In this document: positions 63,981-64,000 of the stretch, piece by piece
How the letters are laid out: every line of letters begins with the position of its first letter
Numbering within the stretch: the first letter of the stretch is position 1
Notes under the pieces: generated by a model
The model's database searches: none
What the model saw: only the letters and a program-made list of their open reading frames with translations
What the model was told of the DNA's origin: nothing
Source of the DNA: Pseudomonas protegens CHA0
GTDB taxonomy: Bacteria; Pseudomonadota; Gammaproteobacteria; Pseudomonadales; Pseudomonadaceae
Reading direction: 5' to 3'
NCBI RefSeq assembly: GCF_000397205.1
Contig: NC_021237.1
Location: forward strand, 5,563,501-5,627,500
DNA: 64,000 nucleotides
Position numbers and translations under genes: made by a program

Positions 63981-64000
63981 GGAAACTCCAGGAGAGAAAG

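Overview
The window reads as chromosome from a fluorescens-group Pseudomonas (P. protegens/P. chlororaphis type is my best guess). The grounds are high GC with strong third-position bias, the order queA-tgt-yajC-secD, an OprD porin, a complete cyoABCDE operon, a divergent norR/hmp pair, two CheV/Aer-type chemotaxis genes and scattered pseudomonad REP-like repeats. I see no phage genes, transposase, plasmid functions, rRNA or CRISPR array. One tRNA gene is present, tRNA-Leu(CAA), with its own near-consensus promoter and a terminator behind it.

Layout. 0-3 kb: queuosine tRNA modification (queA, tgt) and the Sec accessory genes yajC and secD (cut by the window edge). 3-5.3 kb: tRNA-Leu, a secreted M35-type metalloprotease and a PPK2 polyphosphate kinase. 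5.3-10.6 kb: a four-gene minus-strand unit (GST, flavin N-hydroxylase, diaminobutyrate-type aminotransferase, EamA exporter) facing a divergent AraC regulator; it looks like a small, self-contained pathway for an N-hydroxylated amine or amino acid. 10.7-22.4 kb: OprD porin, acid phosphatase, an OmpR-type two-component system, an MFS carrier with a divergent LysR regulator, a PhoD-like phosphohydrolase and several conserved hypotheticals. 22.5-26.1 kb: a five-haem fusion whose C-terminal third resembles thiosulfate dehydrogenase TsdA, an ArsR-rhodanese regulator with a palindromic operator candidate, and a DUF2938 membrane protein. 26.1-33.8 kb: DedA, a class III aminotransferase, a SUKH protein, two acetyltransferases, a HIT protein and small hypotheticals.

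33.8-43.8 kb is a catabolic island. An AruI-like ThDP decarboxylase and a LysR regulator lie on the minus strand. Opposite them are a polar amino acid ABC importer (ATPase, binding protein, two permeases), an AruH-like transaminase, a YtcJ-type amidohydrolase and a COG0523 metallochaperone GTPase. Together they suggest uptake, deamination and decarboxylation of arginine or a guanidino/amide analogue, with a metal-dependent hydrolase and its metal-insertion helper added.

44.7-48.9 kb holds an unusual set: a serine hydroxymethyltransferase paralogue with altered catalytic residues, an AT-rich XRE regulator overlapping a YhhQ/VUT-type transporter gene, and a QueC of the enterobacterial sequence type. 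This is probably a horizontally acquired 7-deazaguanine salvage or synthesis module. 49-56 kb carries cytochrome b561, cyoABCDE and dsbB. 56.2-59.1 kb carries hmp and norR, with three GT-N7-AC NorR sites in between, the last lying over the norR start codon. 59.3-64 kb holds cheV, small genes, a YkgJ Cys-cluster protein and an Aer-like chemoreceptor.

Functions are inferred from motifs and from memory of the families. No database search was possible, so substrate assignments for the metabolic clusters are hypotheses.
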